64,000 nt of DNA from Exobasidium rhododendri (Eukaryota > Basidiomycota > Exobasidiomycetes > Exobasidiales > Exobasidiaceae): positions 2,914,001 to 2,978,000 of the forward strand of contig CP110630.1 of NCBI GenBank assembly GCA_026210745.1, given 5' to 3'. Shown here piece by piece: positions 34,931-46,110 of this stretch (its first letter is position 1; every line of letters starts with the position of its first letter). The notes under the pieces were generated by a model. It worked only from the letters and a program-made list of their open reading frames with translations. It was not told the DNA's origin and did no database searches. The position numbers were made by a program, and so were the translations under genes.

Positions 34931-35428
34931 ATGCAGCTATTCCCTCATGTCACTCTTGCAATCATTTTCGTTCTCACACCTTCTGTTGTCTGCAGTCTCG
35001 CACCACCATGCCAATGGATATGCACCTCGAGATCCACGAGACGCACCGACGGTAACTTTAGTGACGATCACCCACGTCAGAAGTGCGATCTACATAGCTG
35101 GCCAATCATCGCTGGACCAAGCAACCCCGTCGAAATCAGTACAGGCATTGTGAAGAAGTGGGAGATCGCTCACAGAACTCGACGCATAACTTTCCACGGT
35201 GCTACATCCAAAGACGGTGCCCTGTACTTGGCCGCAGGTAAAGATTTAGACTCGGTCTCTCAAAAAATACAAGACCACGCAAACTATGCAGTCGGGTTGA
35301 AACGATTGGATAAATCTATTGATTGGTATTGGATCGAGGGTGGGTCTCAATGTGAGAGCTTGCGACGAATCTTCGACGGGTATGACACGTTGGTGAATGT
35401 AAGAGTGGTGGAGAAGGGCTCCGATTGA
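34931..35428 (+). CDS. small secreted four-cysteine protein, member B
   Basis: Single exon, 165 residues from the ATG at 34931. This start places a signal peptide (MQLFPHVTLAIIFVLTPSVV) first and matches the paralog at 46111. Further upstream ATGs would bury that segment. The mature part has a PCQWIC pair (Cys-x3-Cys), a third cysteine in QKCDLHSW and a fourth in GGSQCES. Its C-terminus YAVGLKRLDKSIDWYWIEGG, then VNVRVVEKGSD, aligns with member A at 46111-46629. I do not recognise the family. Size, signal peptide and cysteine pattern are what is seen in fungal effector or surface-interaction proteins, but the function is unknown. It converges with HisRS. Confidence 0.8.
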   Translation: MQLFPHVTLAIIFVLTPSVVCSLAPPCQWICTSRSTRRTDGNFSDDHPRQKCDLHSWPIIAGPSNPVEISTGIVKKWEIAHRTRRITFHGATSKDGALYLAAGKDLDSVSQKIQDHANYAVGLKRLDKSIDWYWIEGGSQCESLRRIFDGYDTLVNVRVVEKGSD

Positions 35429-35738
35429 ATCGACAGAGAAGACCCGTGTGAGTGGCATGGAGAAGAAGAGCAGGTTTCATCGCACCCTCTAACGAGCTCC
35501 TCTCCAATTATCTAACGGACCTCCCCTCCACCTCAGCCCCTCGCTTCTTGCTCTGTATAATGCTCATTCGTGAACGATTGTCGTATCTTGCAGATGCCCC
35601 CTTTCGTTCGCCCATTTTCACTCTCCCTCCAACCTGCTACATGTTTGTCGTTGTCTACTTATTCCGCTCTAATGATGTACACCGCCGACGTTCCTAATCA
35701 ATGACAATGCTACCGGACAATCACACCATCTTGTCTCC
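35429..35738. other. convergent 3' region
   Basis: 310 bp between the stops of the small secreted protein and HisRS. It is C/T-rich; nothing coding is seen. Confidence 0.4.
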
Positions 35739-37698
35739 TTACGACGATGACAATTTTGATTTAACAAATGCCACCATGTCCTCAATCTTGACTTCTTCCC
35801 CCTTTCCTTGACCTTCCTCTGATTCCTTTCCTTTCTGCTGCTTGATCCTCACTGTTCCATTGTTGTACTCTTCCGGTAGGATCATGACGGCAAGTGGTAT
35901 GGCGTCCCTCTCGATGGCAGTCCACTGGGCCGGTAGCTTCGGTTTGTTCTTGTACAGGAACTCGGCCTTACCATTGCACAAGGAAAGAAGGGAGGAAGAT
36001 TGGATGAATTCAATTCTGCACTCTTTTTCTTGCCCACTCAGCACAGTACCCGCACACACTCACTATGATTCCTGCATCCCAAAATTTCTTTGCAATCGTC
36101 ATCCTCTCCTTCAGGAAGCCGTCGCCGCCGATGCTCATGACGAATACGTCAACCTCCTTACTCCGCACTTCTGTCTTTTCTCCTAGCTCTTCTTGCTCCT
36201 TCAATTTGGCCATCATGATAGCAAAGACCCTCTCTACTCCAATGCTAATTCCAACGCATGGCACTGCATCTGGCTTCTTACTATTGGAGAACATGCCCAC
36301 CAAGTTATCATATCTTCCACCAGCTGCAATCGAACCTACACCTACTTTGCTCTCGTCTATTTCTTCTTCTCCCTTTTTGCTTTTCTTCAGAGGGGTAGCA
36401 TCCGCAACCGTGCCCTTCTTTGCCTCGTCGACAAAGCCTGGAGGTGCAGAAGCGGCTGTGACTGCTTCATAGATGATGCCAGTGTAATAATCTAGTCCTC
36501 TCGCTAGACTGAGGTCAAACGACATCCGATCGGTGATGCCGTAAATGTCCAGGTAGTCGAAAAGAGTGATCATGTCCTTTATGCCCTCGCTAGCCGCCTT
36601 GTGCTTTGATAGCTTCTCATCAGTCTCTAGTTTTTTCACTAATTCCCTACCCCCCTTCTGTGACACATAAGTTCCAATTTCATCGGCTATCTTCTCTTCT
36701 AGACCTTTGTCAATGACCATCTCTCTCTTCACCTCTTCCCAAGGGCTCTTGTCCAACTTATCGACAGCGCTAGAGATCGATCTCGTCTTGGAGGCAGGAA
36801 CGCCGCAGACGTCAAAGATACCATCGAGAATCTTTCGATGGTTGAGCTTGATGGTAAAGCCTTCCAGACCCAGCGCTGAAAGCGTCTCAATGACAATCAA
36901 GAGAATCTCTGAATCAGGTACCATCGCATCGTATTGACCTGCAATATCGAAGTCGCATTGATAAAACTCCCTAAATCTGCCTTTGCTCATGGCTGGTTGA
37001 TCTCTTCGATAAACTTTTGCAATGTGATATCGTTTGATGTTTCCATTCTCGGACGGGTTCATTGCAACGAACCGAGCAAATGGAACAGTCAAGTCATATC
37101 GCAGACTGCACAGTTCTCCACCTTGGTCTTGTAAGTCATAGATCAACTTGCTGTCTTCTCCATACTTTCCAGACAAGATTTCCTTCAATTCAAACACTGG
37201 TGTGTCGATAGTCACTGCGCCATGTCTTTTGAAGACCTGTGTTATCGTGTCGAATATCTTCGCTCTTAGAGCCATACTGAGTGGCTCCCAATCTCTAGTC
37301 CCTTTTGGAGTCTTCAGCGAGAACTTCACAGCAGTCTTTGCCGCACTACCACCACCCTGCTTGCTCTTCGGCTGGCTATTGCTTGCTGGCTTGTCGTCGA
37401 GACCCAATGCTGCCATCTTCTCTTTGATGGCCTTGAGGGTCTTTATGTTATCATCTATCTCTTCCTTTGTGGCTTTGTCTGCCTTGAGCTGTCTGACTTT
37501 GCCAGCTTGATCATCGAGCTCCTTTTGCAGATTTGTCGACGAAGAAGAAGACGCATCCTTGCTTCCTGCTCCATTAATGGTCGTCATATGAGCAAAATTA
37601 CGAGGTGAAGGTCGAATGCGAGCCGTAACGTGTTTCCTCACTGGTGTGAGAGCAGGGCAGACGATTCGAAAAAGGCCAGGAGAAGCACTTCTGATCAT
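35739..37698 (-). CDS. HTS1: histidyl-tRNA synthetase, mitochondrial and cytosolic forms
   Basis: Class II synthetase charging tRNA-His. Model: 36064-37698 and 35739-35966; 620 residues from the first ATG. Residues 1-37 ([20 protein letters not shown] and following basic residues) form a presequence. A second ATG at residue 38 ([11 protein letters not shown]) would give the cytosolic form, as in yeast HTS1. A WHEP-like helix hairpin follows (about 60-100). Class II motif 1 lies after [14 protein letters not shown]. Motif 2 is [20 protein letters not shown], histidine-A loop [14 protein letters not shown], and motif 3 [12 protein letters not shown]-type segment ([15 protein letters not shown]). 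The 97-nt intron joins WDAGII to [11 protein letters not shown] in the anticodon-binding domain. A charged insert lies between TAASAPPG and [15 protein letters not shown]. Confidence 0.95.
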
Positions 37699-38061
37699 CA
37701 ACTTCTGCAACGATCAGTGAGGCGGAAGATCTGAAAGTACGCCCAGCTTAAGAGCGGCATACCAGAACTGCCTGCACTCTCTCTCACTCACACGCATACT
37801 TTCTTCCCTCTTTTAGCATTTTTATTTTCTACCCATTCACTCAGCGCGCGTGGCCGGTGAAAAAGAGTCACCAGTCCACGCCCTCAAAAGTGAATGTCAT
37901 CCTGGCTATCGACTCAGACAAAGTGCATGGCTGCGCAAGAAGACAGACGATCGAAAGAAAACAGTCGTTACAATGAGAATGTTTTTGACGAGAAGATAGG
38001 GGCACAATGTACAAAGGTGGCATTCAAAAGAAAGGTCAGGGCACTAGACGCAGATTGTAAA
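37699..38061. promoter_or_regulatory. HisRS upstream region
   Basis: 363 bp between the HisRS start and the ISU1 stop, both minus. It should contain the HisRS promoter; nothing else is seen. Confidence 0.4.
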
Positions 38062-39089
38062 TCAAGCCATGCCTGATCCAACATGAGCAGTAGCCGTCGT
38101 CTTTCCGCTCGTCACACTTTGCGAGACGTCAATGTGACCAGCAGCCTTGTTGCCGCTTGCATCACGTTTCTGCACCGAGAGAGAGGTAGAGGTTTGATTG
38201 ATCAGCTAAACACATCCATCGATGAGCAACGGCAGAAAGGAAAGACATACCTTTTTGTAATCGCGGATAGCGCTCTTGATAGCATCTTCGGCCAACATTG
38301 AACAATGCAACTTCACTGGAGGTAGACTGAGTTCCTTTGCAATCTCCGTGTTTCGGATGGCTCCGGCCTCTTCTAGCGTCATTCCCTTGACTCGCTCCGT
38401 CATGTACGAAGACGAGGCAATAGCACTTCCACATCCAAACGTCTTGAATCGGACATCTTCGATAATGCCGGCCTCGCTCACTTTGATGCAGAGCTTCATG
38501 ACATCTCCACAGGCAGGTGCTCCAACAAGACCGATACCAACGTCGATGTCCTTCTTGTTGAATGAGCCAACCTTATGATGAGAAGAGAGGGAAGCGCATC
38601 GAGTGTCAGTGTCAACTCGAACATACGTGCAGCAGCGATTTGTTCTACACCGTCCCTTCTGAATACAAGACGCCCACCAGAGGCTCGCCCATGATAAATC
38701 GACCATACAGTGATTAACAATGTTCAATCACTCAGTTAAAAGCACCTGCAATTTCCCTAGCATGACCAGCACATAGTAACCGGGTATTGTTCGGCATTCG
38801 TCATGAAGTGAAAGTAGCATGCAAAGCAGTTCCTGACCCGAACTGCGCCTGACCTTCCGTCGTCCTTCAACTCGAACCCTCCAGGCTAATTGCTGTAAAT
38901 CCTACTCACATTCCTTGGATTCTCATAGTGATCAATGACCTTCTCGTGATAGCCTCTGCTCTGTGTGGCGATGGAAGGGAGAATTGCTCGTGATTGCGAG
39001 GCCAATGATGGAATGGCATTTGCAGCTGCTACTCGAGAGGAAGAGGCAGCGCTCCTTCCTACTACTGTCGCGGCGTATCTGAATAGCAT
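38062..39089 (-). CDS. ISU1: iron-sulfur cluster scaffold protein Isu1/IscU
   Basis: Mitochondrial matrix scaffold on which Nfs1-derived sulfur and iron form 2Fe-2S clusters. Model: 38910-39089, 38251-38571, 38062-38169; 202 residues. The presequence MLFRYAATVVGRSAASSSRV leads into YHEKVIDHYENPRN. The three cluster-ligand cysteines are in GAPACGDVMK, FKTFGCGSAIASSS and VKLHCSMLAEDAI, with the Hsp70-binding LPPVK directly before the third. The C-terminal 35 residues (KRDASGNKAAGHIDVSQS and after) are a low-complexity tail. Intron 1 is 338 nt (38572-38909), by far the longest in the window; the join PRN-VGSFNKKD is exactly as in homologues. Confidence 0.96.
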
Positions 39090-39447
39090 TCTCGTCGATT
39101 GATTATAGGGGAGGGTGAGTGAGAAATGTGGTGCAAATGTGGATATGGAATACAAGAGGAAGAGAAGGGAAACTCCAATTCGAGTGGAGTACTACGCTCT
39201 CTTCCCTATCTGATTTGGATTTGCAACCAAACAAATTAGACAGACGGCCTCTCGCCACTTGCCGTCAGCCCTGCTAGAAGATAAAAGCCATGTGGGGGCA
39301 GCTTCCCCGTCCCAGAACTTTCGGCCGATAGTACGAGAAGGTGGCTCTTAGTAGACGCGCGGCGCACTGACTGCTTTGGAAAGTCAAGGTGAGCAAGCCA
39401 ACACTTCCAATCGCAAGCTTTACTACTTCACATTTCAGCATCTCAGC
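39090..39447. promoter_or_regulatory. divergent promoter region (ISU1 / proteasome alpha2)
   Basis: 358 bp between divergent starts. No repeated element is obvious. Confidence 0.4.
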
Positions 39448-40638
39448 ATGGCAGGAGCTGGTGAAGGAGCTTACAGGTGAATCTCGAGTTGGCTCTTACC
39501 CGAAAGAAGAAGGGTCGAATGGCTGATAGAATCTCCCACTCTTCAGCTTCTCGTTAACAACATTCTCGCCGAGTGGAAAGGTGAGCAGAAGAAGATGCCG
39601 ACAGAGTTGTGTCATGCTTGCTTTCGCTGACCAAACTTCCACTCTTGCCTCCAGCTTGTACAAGTGAGAAGCCTAGACCAATGCGAGAGTTACGACAAAT
39701 ACTCACCTTGATTAATTTACTACAGATCGAACATGCCTTGGCTGCCGTGAACCAAGGAGCGACATCGCTCGGAATCAAGGGTGAGGATTCGACCTTCATG
39801 AGCTGCTCTAAAGTACACACCAACTGACTGTCGTGTTTATTCGCCAGCTTCTGATGCCATCGTCATTGCAACAGAAAAGCGACCTCCCTCATCCCTGGTC
39901 GATGACTCGTTCCTAGAGAAAGTGTCCATAGTCTGTCCCAACATCGGCATTGTCTACTCTGGAATGGGTCCCGATTTTCGAGTATTATTGGCAAAGGCAA
40001 GGAAAAGTGCACAAGCGTACTGGAAGATCTATGGAGAATATCCTCCTACCAGAGTGCTGGTGCAAGACGTGGCGACGATAATGCAAGAGGCGACTCAGAG
40101 CGGGTGAGTGGTGTTGTGTATGAGCTCGAGAATGGCCCATGCTATGACCATTTCGCTTAAAATATTCATCTTCTGCAGTGGTGTTCGACCATTTGGGGTA
40201 TCATTGCTGGTGGCAGGATACGACAGCGCAAGAGGACCATCGCTGTATCAGGTGGATCCATCGGGGAGCTACTTTATGTGGAAAGCGAGTGCGATCGGTA
40301 AAAATATGACGAATGCAAAGACGTTCTTGGAGAAGAGGTATTCCGATGAGATCTCGCTTGAAGATGCCATTCATACTGCTCTACTCACCCTCAAGGAAGG
40401 TTTCGAAGGACAAATGACAGAGAAGACGATTGAGATAGGCATAGTTGGTACTTCCACAATGGCATCAGTAGGTCAGAGCGCCAAGCAAGTACCATGCTTC
40501 CGTAGATTGACCGAGGCCGAAGTGAAGGACTAGTGAGTGTGAAGGAGAAGGGAAGGGGGTGAAAAAGGGGGTTGGGAGCCATCTACTAAATGATCCTTTT
40601 CCCTTCCTGCTCTTCATCTTGGCAGCTTGGCACTGTGA
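39448..40638 (+). CDS. PRE8: 20S proteasome alpha2 subunit (Pre8/PSMA2)
   Basis: Alpha-ring subunit of the 20S proteasome. Seven exons: 39448-39476, 39547-39580, 39655-39663, 39726-39780, 39848-40103, 40179-40532, 40626-40638; 249 residues, matching yeast Pre8 (about 250). Exon 3 is just 9 nt and encodes LVQ, joining FSPSGK to [18 protein letters not shown]. Exon 7 is 13 nt and encodes LAL plus stop. The N-terminus reads [12 protein letters not shown] and the core contains [15 protein letters not shown] and [13 protein letters not shown]. All phases agree. Alpha subunits lack the catalytic threonine, as here. Confidence 0.97.
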
Positions 40639-40773
40639 TGTCACTATGGGACTTTTGACGACGATGACGATGATAATCGATGTAGACTAAGGCATACAAT
40701 TACATTACGGAGTAAAGGAGACCATTTGTGTTGGGTGGGGGTTTGCGCGAAAAGAAAGTTTGCAGACTTCACA

Positions 40774-42036
40774 TCAGAAGGTAAGATCCAGTCCAGCCGA
40801 CGACCTTTGATGCGGTGTATGTGTTAGTTCCACTTGCGCTACCCCACCAAAGAAATCGGTGATGCGGACAGAGTCTAGCGGACGATGAAACAATTCGCTT
40901 CGTACACCAGGAGTAGAAAAGATAGCAACTGGGTCGTAGCTGTCGAAGAGGTCTTGCATGGTCGTGGAACTTGTCTTGTTTATTCGCTCCATGTAATTGA
41001 GTATCTCCAAGGTGTACCTATCGCTCAGCGCTACGCCCAGCTCATGGTCGGCACCATGCTGTCGAGAGCGGATACAGACACGATCAGGAGAGAAGATAAG
41101 TAGGTAGTAGCACGTAGAAGGTTCGTGAGCAGGAAGATTATCATATACGCACCGAGTACGAGTTCTCGCCTTTCGGACTGCTGCCAGTCGCCAAGACATT
41201 AGGACTGTATATCTTGCTGTACATTGTGTTGGCTTGACAGGTGTCGATCATGAAGAAGAGCTCATGATATCTGTGCTTTGAGCAACGTCAGACAGCCACC
41301 CCTCGCCGCGACCCGGATTTAGGTATACTCACCGCCTTTTTTCCCACATTTGTTCAATAGCGTCGGCTAGCATGGTTGGGTTGAGGGGACCGTCAGGTAT
41401 ATCATCAGTGTAATCAAATCTCTGCTGTTGCTCACCCAAGTCAAAGGCACTGATCTCCTCCTGATCTTGGAATTTGAGAAATTCGTCGCCTCCATGACCA
41501 GTCATGTAGAGGAAAACATTAGACCGAGCGTCCGACTCCAGTCTTTTCGATCGGGGCGTATGAGGCGGAACTCTTCCTGTCAACACCCTCAGCAGCCCTT
41601 CCACAGTCACTTCGTACCCTCGATAGTCTACTTCAACAGTATCACCATACAGGTCCAAGATACGATTCGAATCCATCCAGACGTAGCCGGGCGACCGATT
41701 TCGAGAATTACATGCGGCATCATCTGCCAGCATGAGGATGATGTTTGAATCAGGTATTCCAAGCCTTTTGACGGTTCGGTACATTCCCAGCGTGTTTGCC
41801 ATATGTCGATAATTGAACCAGAACTTGGAAGCACAAACGAGGACTGCCCAATTGTTTGTATGACCACCGGACTGACGTCCAGACTGAAAAAAGGACTGGA
41901 CCTGCTCCACCTGTGATGCACTGACAAAGAAGGATGGTGCCAGTAAAGGAAGACTTAAAGCAACTCCAAGCACGATCATCACACCAAGGATTGCAAAGGT
42001 GACACCCCGTCTCAGGCGACCTAGTGACGATCTCAT
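40774..42036 (-). CDS. GPI8: GPI transamidase catalytic subunit (Gpi8/PIG-K)
   Basis: Cysteine protease (clan CD) that cleaves the C-terminal signal and attaches the GPI anchor in the ER. Model: 41333-42036, 41153-41270, 40774-41058; 368 residues. An N-terminal hydrophobic segment ([18 protein letters not shown]) acts as signal or anchor. The catalytic dyad is the His of [10 protein letters not shown] and the Cys of [10 protein letters not shown]. The [20 protein letters not shown] and [10 protein letters not shown] stretches are typical. The predicted C-terminus ends shortly after the protease domain (GLDLTF) with no membrane segment, unlike the yeast and human proteins. I see no extra exon before the converging proteasome gene. 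A substrate, the KNH-like GPI protein, lies 7 kb away. Confidence 0.95.
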
Positions 42037-42244
42037 GCTGCCATGTGTTGTGAGGCGAAGAATCTCGATATCGCAAGAAGGGAAAGGTGATTGAAAAAGT
42101 ACAGACCAAAACGACCACTTTTACACTTTGGCCGTGCTTGCAACCTTAACGCGTTCCAGAATATCGAAAGCAACACCCTCTCAACGGTCGCGCGCGCTTT
42201 CTGCAAAACTTCTTCCTTTGCTACACGAATTCTGCCTGCCTGTC

Positions 42245-45200
42245 ATGGCGCCCATCATTCCGGGCAGGCCGCCAGGTGCTCCACGAAAGCACGGCCAGCC
42301 TCAGATGCCATCGACTCTCAGTGCGTACAGAGATCGGCACAGAACCAGCGTCGAAGAACAATCGGCGCATGCGACTAGTAGTGCTCTGCCGACTGATAGC
42401 GAAGCGTCCAACACTGGTCTTTTTACCATGCCGAGAGTTCCAAGCAGCAGTAGAGCTGCTTCAGATATGAGAGAACAGACGAACTCTAACCAACAACCTA
42501 GAGAGGGCACTAGCAGCTGGATATCACAAATACCGCCTGCTCCTCGCGAGCATGACCCCAGCTCGTCCGCTTTCATCGACACCCCTACCGGTAGACAGAT
42601 CTCTGGTCCGAGTCGCAACGTCGCATCGACCAGTCAGACCTTTGCAACACCTTCCCTCGCTCGTCCAGCATCAAGTCGATTATATCAGGAGCTCACCAGA
42701 GGGATAGCAGCTTCTCGTCGAACAAAGCCAAGTTCACGCATTTCGACGGCATCTAGTGGGTGGGGATCGCCAAAGATGAGCTTGGGGCAAGGGATACAGT
42801 CTTGGACGAAAGCAGATCTGAGCTCACAGCTGGATTCCGACATACACGAATCATCAAGAGGGCCCCTTAGAATACCCAATGGCGTATTCGATACTCCAAG
42901 AACCCCTTCCGGCGATCATGCTCACCTCCAGATTCCAAGAGCTCCAGGCCACCACTCAGAAGCAAGCGGTGTCAATGCCGCTAACCTCTTCAATCACGAC
43001 GGCAGCTTCAGTGTTGTGCGAAATGAGGGAGACGCAAACAATTCTGGTCTACTCGGTATGAGTCCTGCTGTTCGACGTAACAATGGTCTTGGACTGGGCA
43101 TCACGCCTGCTAGACATCTGAACAAGCCCCCCAGCTCTTCCTCTCCCTTGCAGCTAAATGGAGTCGCATCTGTCTCGCTGGGTCAATCTTCTGTAGACAG
43201 CTTGACTACGCAGGGCAATCAAAGCATCATCGAGCATTCTTCCAACGTGGGCATGGGAGGTGATCAGGGTGATATGGAAGCAATGCGAGCCAGATTACTC
43301 CAGGTCGATCCATGGGACGAACCAATGGGAGAAGATCGATCCGCTGTCATAGATTTGATGAGAAATTGGAGAGAAGATGCGATGAAACATCATCTTTATG
43401 ATACAGCTATTTTCTGGGGTGATAAGATCCTGAGTCTAGAGTGTGAGTTTTTAACTTCAATGTCTCTGTGGAGTGATAGATGCGTGGACGTTTCCTTTTC
43501 TTATCCTTGCGATTCGGCTCTTTCTTCATTGCCACAGCACACAAGGATGCTTGGAATGATGCATACAATCTGGCGACTGCCTACTTTCTTACTCATCGAT
43601 ATGCGCAAGCGGAACAACTTCTGACGGCACCTTTGTGTCTTGCTCGCAAGCCTGTCTCTTTCTCTCCAGAAGGTGTCGAAGGGTCTGATGCAGACGAGGA
43701 CGAAGAAGATACGCCTCGACAAGGCGACCGGGAGTGGAATGATCTAGACGAAGCAATAGCAGCCACTCACAAGTCGAGCACTCTGCCGTCTTCGATGTTG
43801 GCCAAGATGGATGGTGTCGATTTTGTCGCTCATGGACCAGATGAAGAAATAGCCGTGACATCGACCTTTGCGGGGAGAAAGAGAAAGGATCGTCAATTCA
43901 CTATATCTGGTACCGGAACTGGCAGCGAGGGGACAAGTGGAGAAGGCGGTAGCAACAACGAAGAGTGCAAAGAGAATGACGGAGTGGATCCCATGGACAT
44001 GGGCGAGCAAGTCATGCAGGCTTGGAAAGAAGAACAGCGGGTTGCCATGGACGAAGTAAGGGAAAGGGAAATATTGCCGCCAGATAGCATCAGCTTGGTG
44101 AAGGTGAGTGTAGCCTGCAAGTACTTGGCCGCTCAGTGTATGGCACGACAGGAAAAGTACCAGGAGGCTCTAGACGAGCTGAGCGGGTGGAAGAACGACC
44201 ACGAAAATCAGATCGCGATGAGCTATGGCATCCCCTCGAAAGACGGACTGATCAAACTGGTCAGCTCTATCTGGCATCTTAAAGGTCTGATTCATCTCAA
44301 GCTTCGCAATATCGACGAGGCCAGGGAAGACTTCATCAAGAGCCTTAGCTTGGATGTCAAGAATTACGACAGCTTTGATCAACTGATACGAGGCAATCTT
44401 CTGACGAGCAGCGAACAATGGTCACTCATTGAAGGGCTGCAGTTTGTCAATCAAGCGGGCGATGACCCTGTACAACTAGAGGCGCTTCTGTTCCTCCAAA
44501 TGATGTACAAGACTCGACTAGACAAGACGGGAAAGCTTCACGCTCAACAGGCTGCTGCCGCTAGAAGGCAACTTATCCGCATGTACGGCTTGAACAGCAA
44601 TGCAGACGTCTTACTTGGTCTGGCAGAGGAGATGTTTTCTCGAATGAAGTATGAAGATGCATATACTGTGGCAAAGAGGATCATGGAAGTCAGCAAGGAC
44701 CATGAAGCATCACTGCCGATCTACATTTCGACCATGTACATGATTGAACGACTTCGACCGACGCTGTTTCTGGTGGCTCACTACTTGACAGAGGTAGATC
44801 CAAATCTAGCCGCAGCTTGGTATGCCGTTGGTTGTTGGTATCTGGGCACGAAACAGTACCTAGAAGCCAGGAAGTATTTCAGCAAAAGCGTCCAGATGGA
44901 CCCGAGATTTGCGCCAGGATGGATTGCCTTTGCGCACACTTTTAGCTTTGAAGGTGAATCAGATCAGGCGATTGTTTCTTACAGCACGGCAGAGAGGTTC
45001 TTTAGCTCCAATCACCTGATCAAATTGTTCATCGGCATGGAGCATCTCAATCAAGCAAACCTGTCGTTAGCCGAGATATATTTGCAAGGCAGCGCTCAAT
45101 TGTGGGAAGAAGATCCACTGAGCAGGAATGAAAGGGGTGTGGTGCAGTACTACAAGGGAAACTACGAGGAAGCCATCTCACTCTTTCAGGGTGCCCTGCA

Positions 45201-45690
45201 AGCTGCCAAAGACGTTCAACAGCCACAAGCGACTTGGTCAACGACTCATCTCAATCTAGGCTTTGCGTACCGAAGACTGAAAGAAACACAAAGGGCAAAG
45301 AAGAGCTTCTTGCAGGTGATTGAACTGGATCCAGATTGTAGCACGGCACACATGGGACTGGGGATGTGCTATCATCGAGAAGGGAATCTGTCAGAAGCGA
45401 TTGATTGGTATCATCGAGCCTTGACGATCAACACTACCGACAAGCAGACGAGCGAACTGCTTGGGTTTGCACTGCAGGAGAGTGCGAAATCGATCGACCT
45501 TCCTGATCTGATGTCACAACAAGAAGAAGAGTTGGGAATTGGCAGCTTTTCTCCTGGCAAACGCTATCATGACATTGCACGCGAGGGCGAGTGGATCGCA
45601 AGCGGTGAGAAATCAAACGAGTCGCTGAGAAGTGCGATTATGGATGAGGACTTGACGGCCAGTGCGGAGATGGAGGAGGAGAGTCTTTGA
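42245..45690 (+). CDS. CDC16: APC/C subunit APC6 (Cdc16/Cut9)
   Basis: TPR scaffold subunit of the anaphase-promoting complex. Model: 42245-43442 and 43538-45690; 1116 residues. The first 370 residues are disordered, with many S/T-P sites suited to CDK phosphorylation. TPRs begin around LMRNWREDAMKHHLYDTAIF and continue across the intron into SHKDAWNDAYNLATAYF. A long acidic insertion (about 430-540) splits the early TPRs. The later array includes PNLAAAWYAVGCWYLGTKQY, DPRFAPGWIAFAHTF and DCSTAHMGLGMCYHREGNL. The start is the first in-frame ATG; earlier in-frame codons begin with TTG. Its promoter is shared with GPI8 (208 bp). Confidence 0.93.
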
Positions 45691-46110
45691 AGGGGGAATT
45701 TGCTGTGTATTTCACTTGGCGCCACGAAGGGTACAAAGACACTTATATGTATACGCTTCATTCTTCTGGGGATGTTCTTTTGTCGCTTTGCCTGATAATC
45801 AAGCATTCATTCACCGAGCGCGGAGAGATGTGACTTGGTGGCAGTCCCCTTTTCCCTTTCAGCCCAGAAGAGGAGGACTTTTAACCTTGCGTGATGATGA
45901 GTGAGAATTCGCGACCTAGAAAGCACCGTCTCGATGCGGGTTCTCACCATCTACAGGGCGTGAGGGAGAAAAATCCAATGCAGGCCTATCAGTCTAGCCC
46001 ATTCCTTCCTCACCCTCTTTCTCCCTTTCAAGCCCTTCTCACAATTTCCCATTGTAACCAAAAAAGGAAGAGGAAATAGAAACAGCCCTCGTTCAGCTCA
46101 CTCTTCCACC
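45691..46110. other. spacer between APC6 and the small secreted protein A
   Basis: 420 bp between tandem plus-strand genes. It should hold the APC6 3' end and the secreted-gene promoter; no motif is clear. Confidence 0.4.

Noticed and set aside
36064-37710. HisRS start at 37710
   Set aside because: That codon is TTG; the first ATG is four codons later at 37698.
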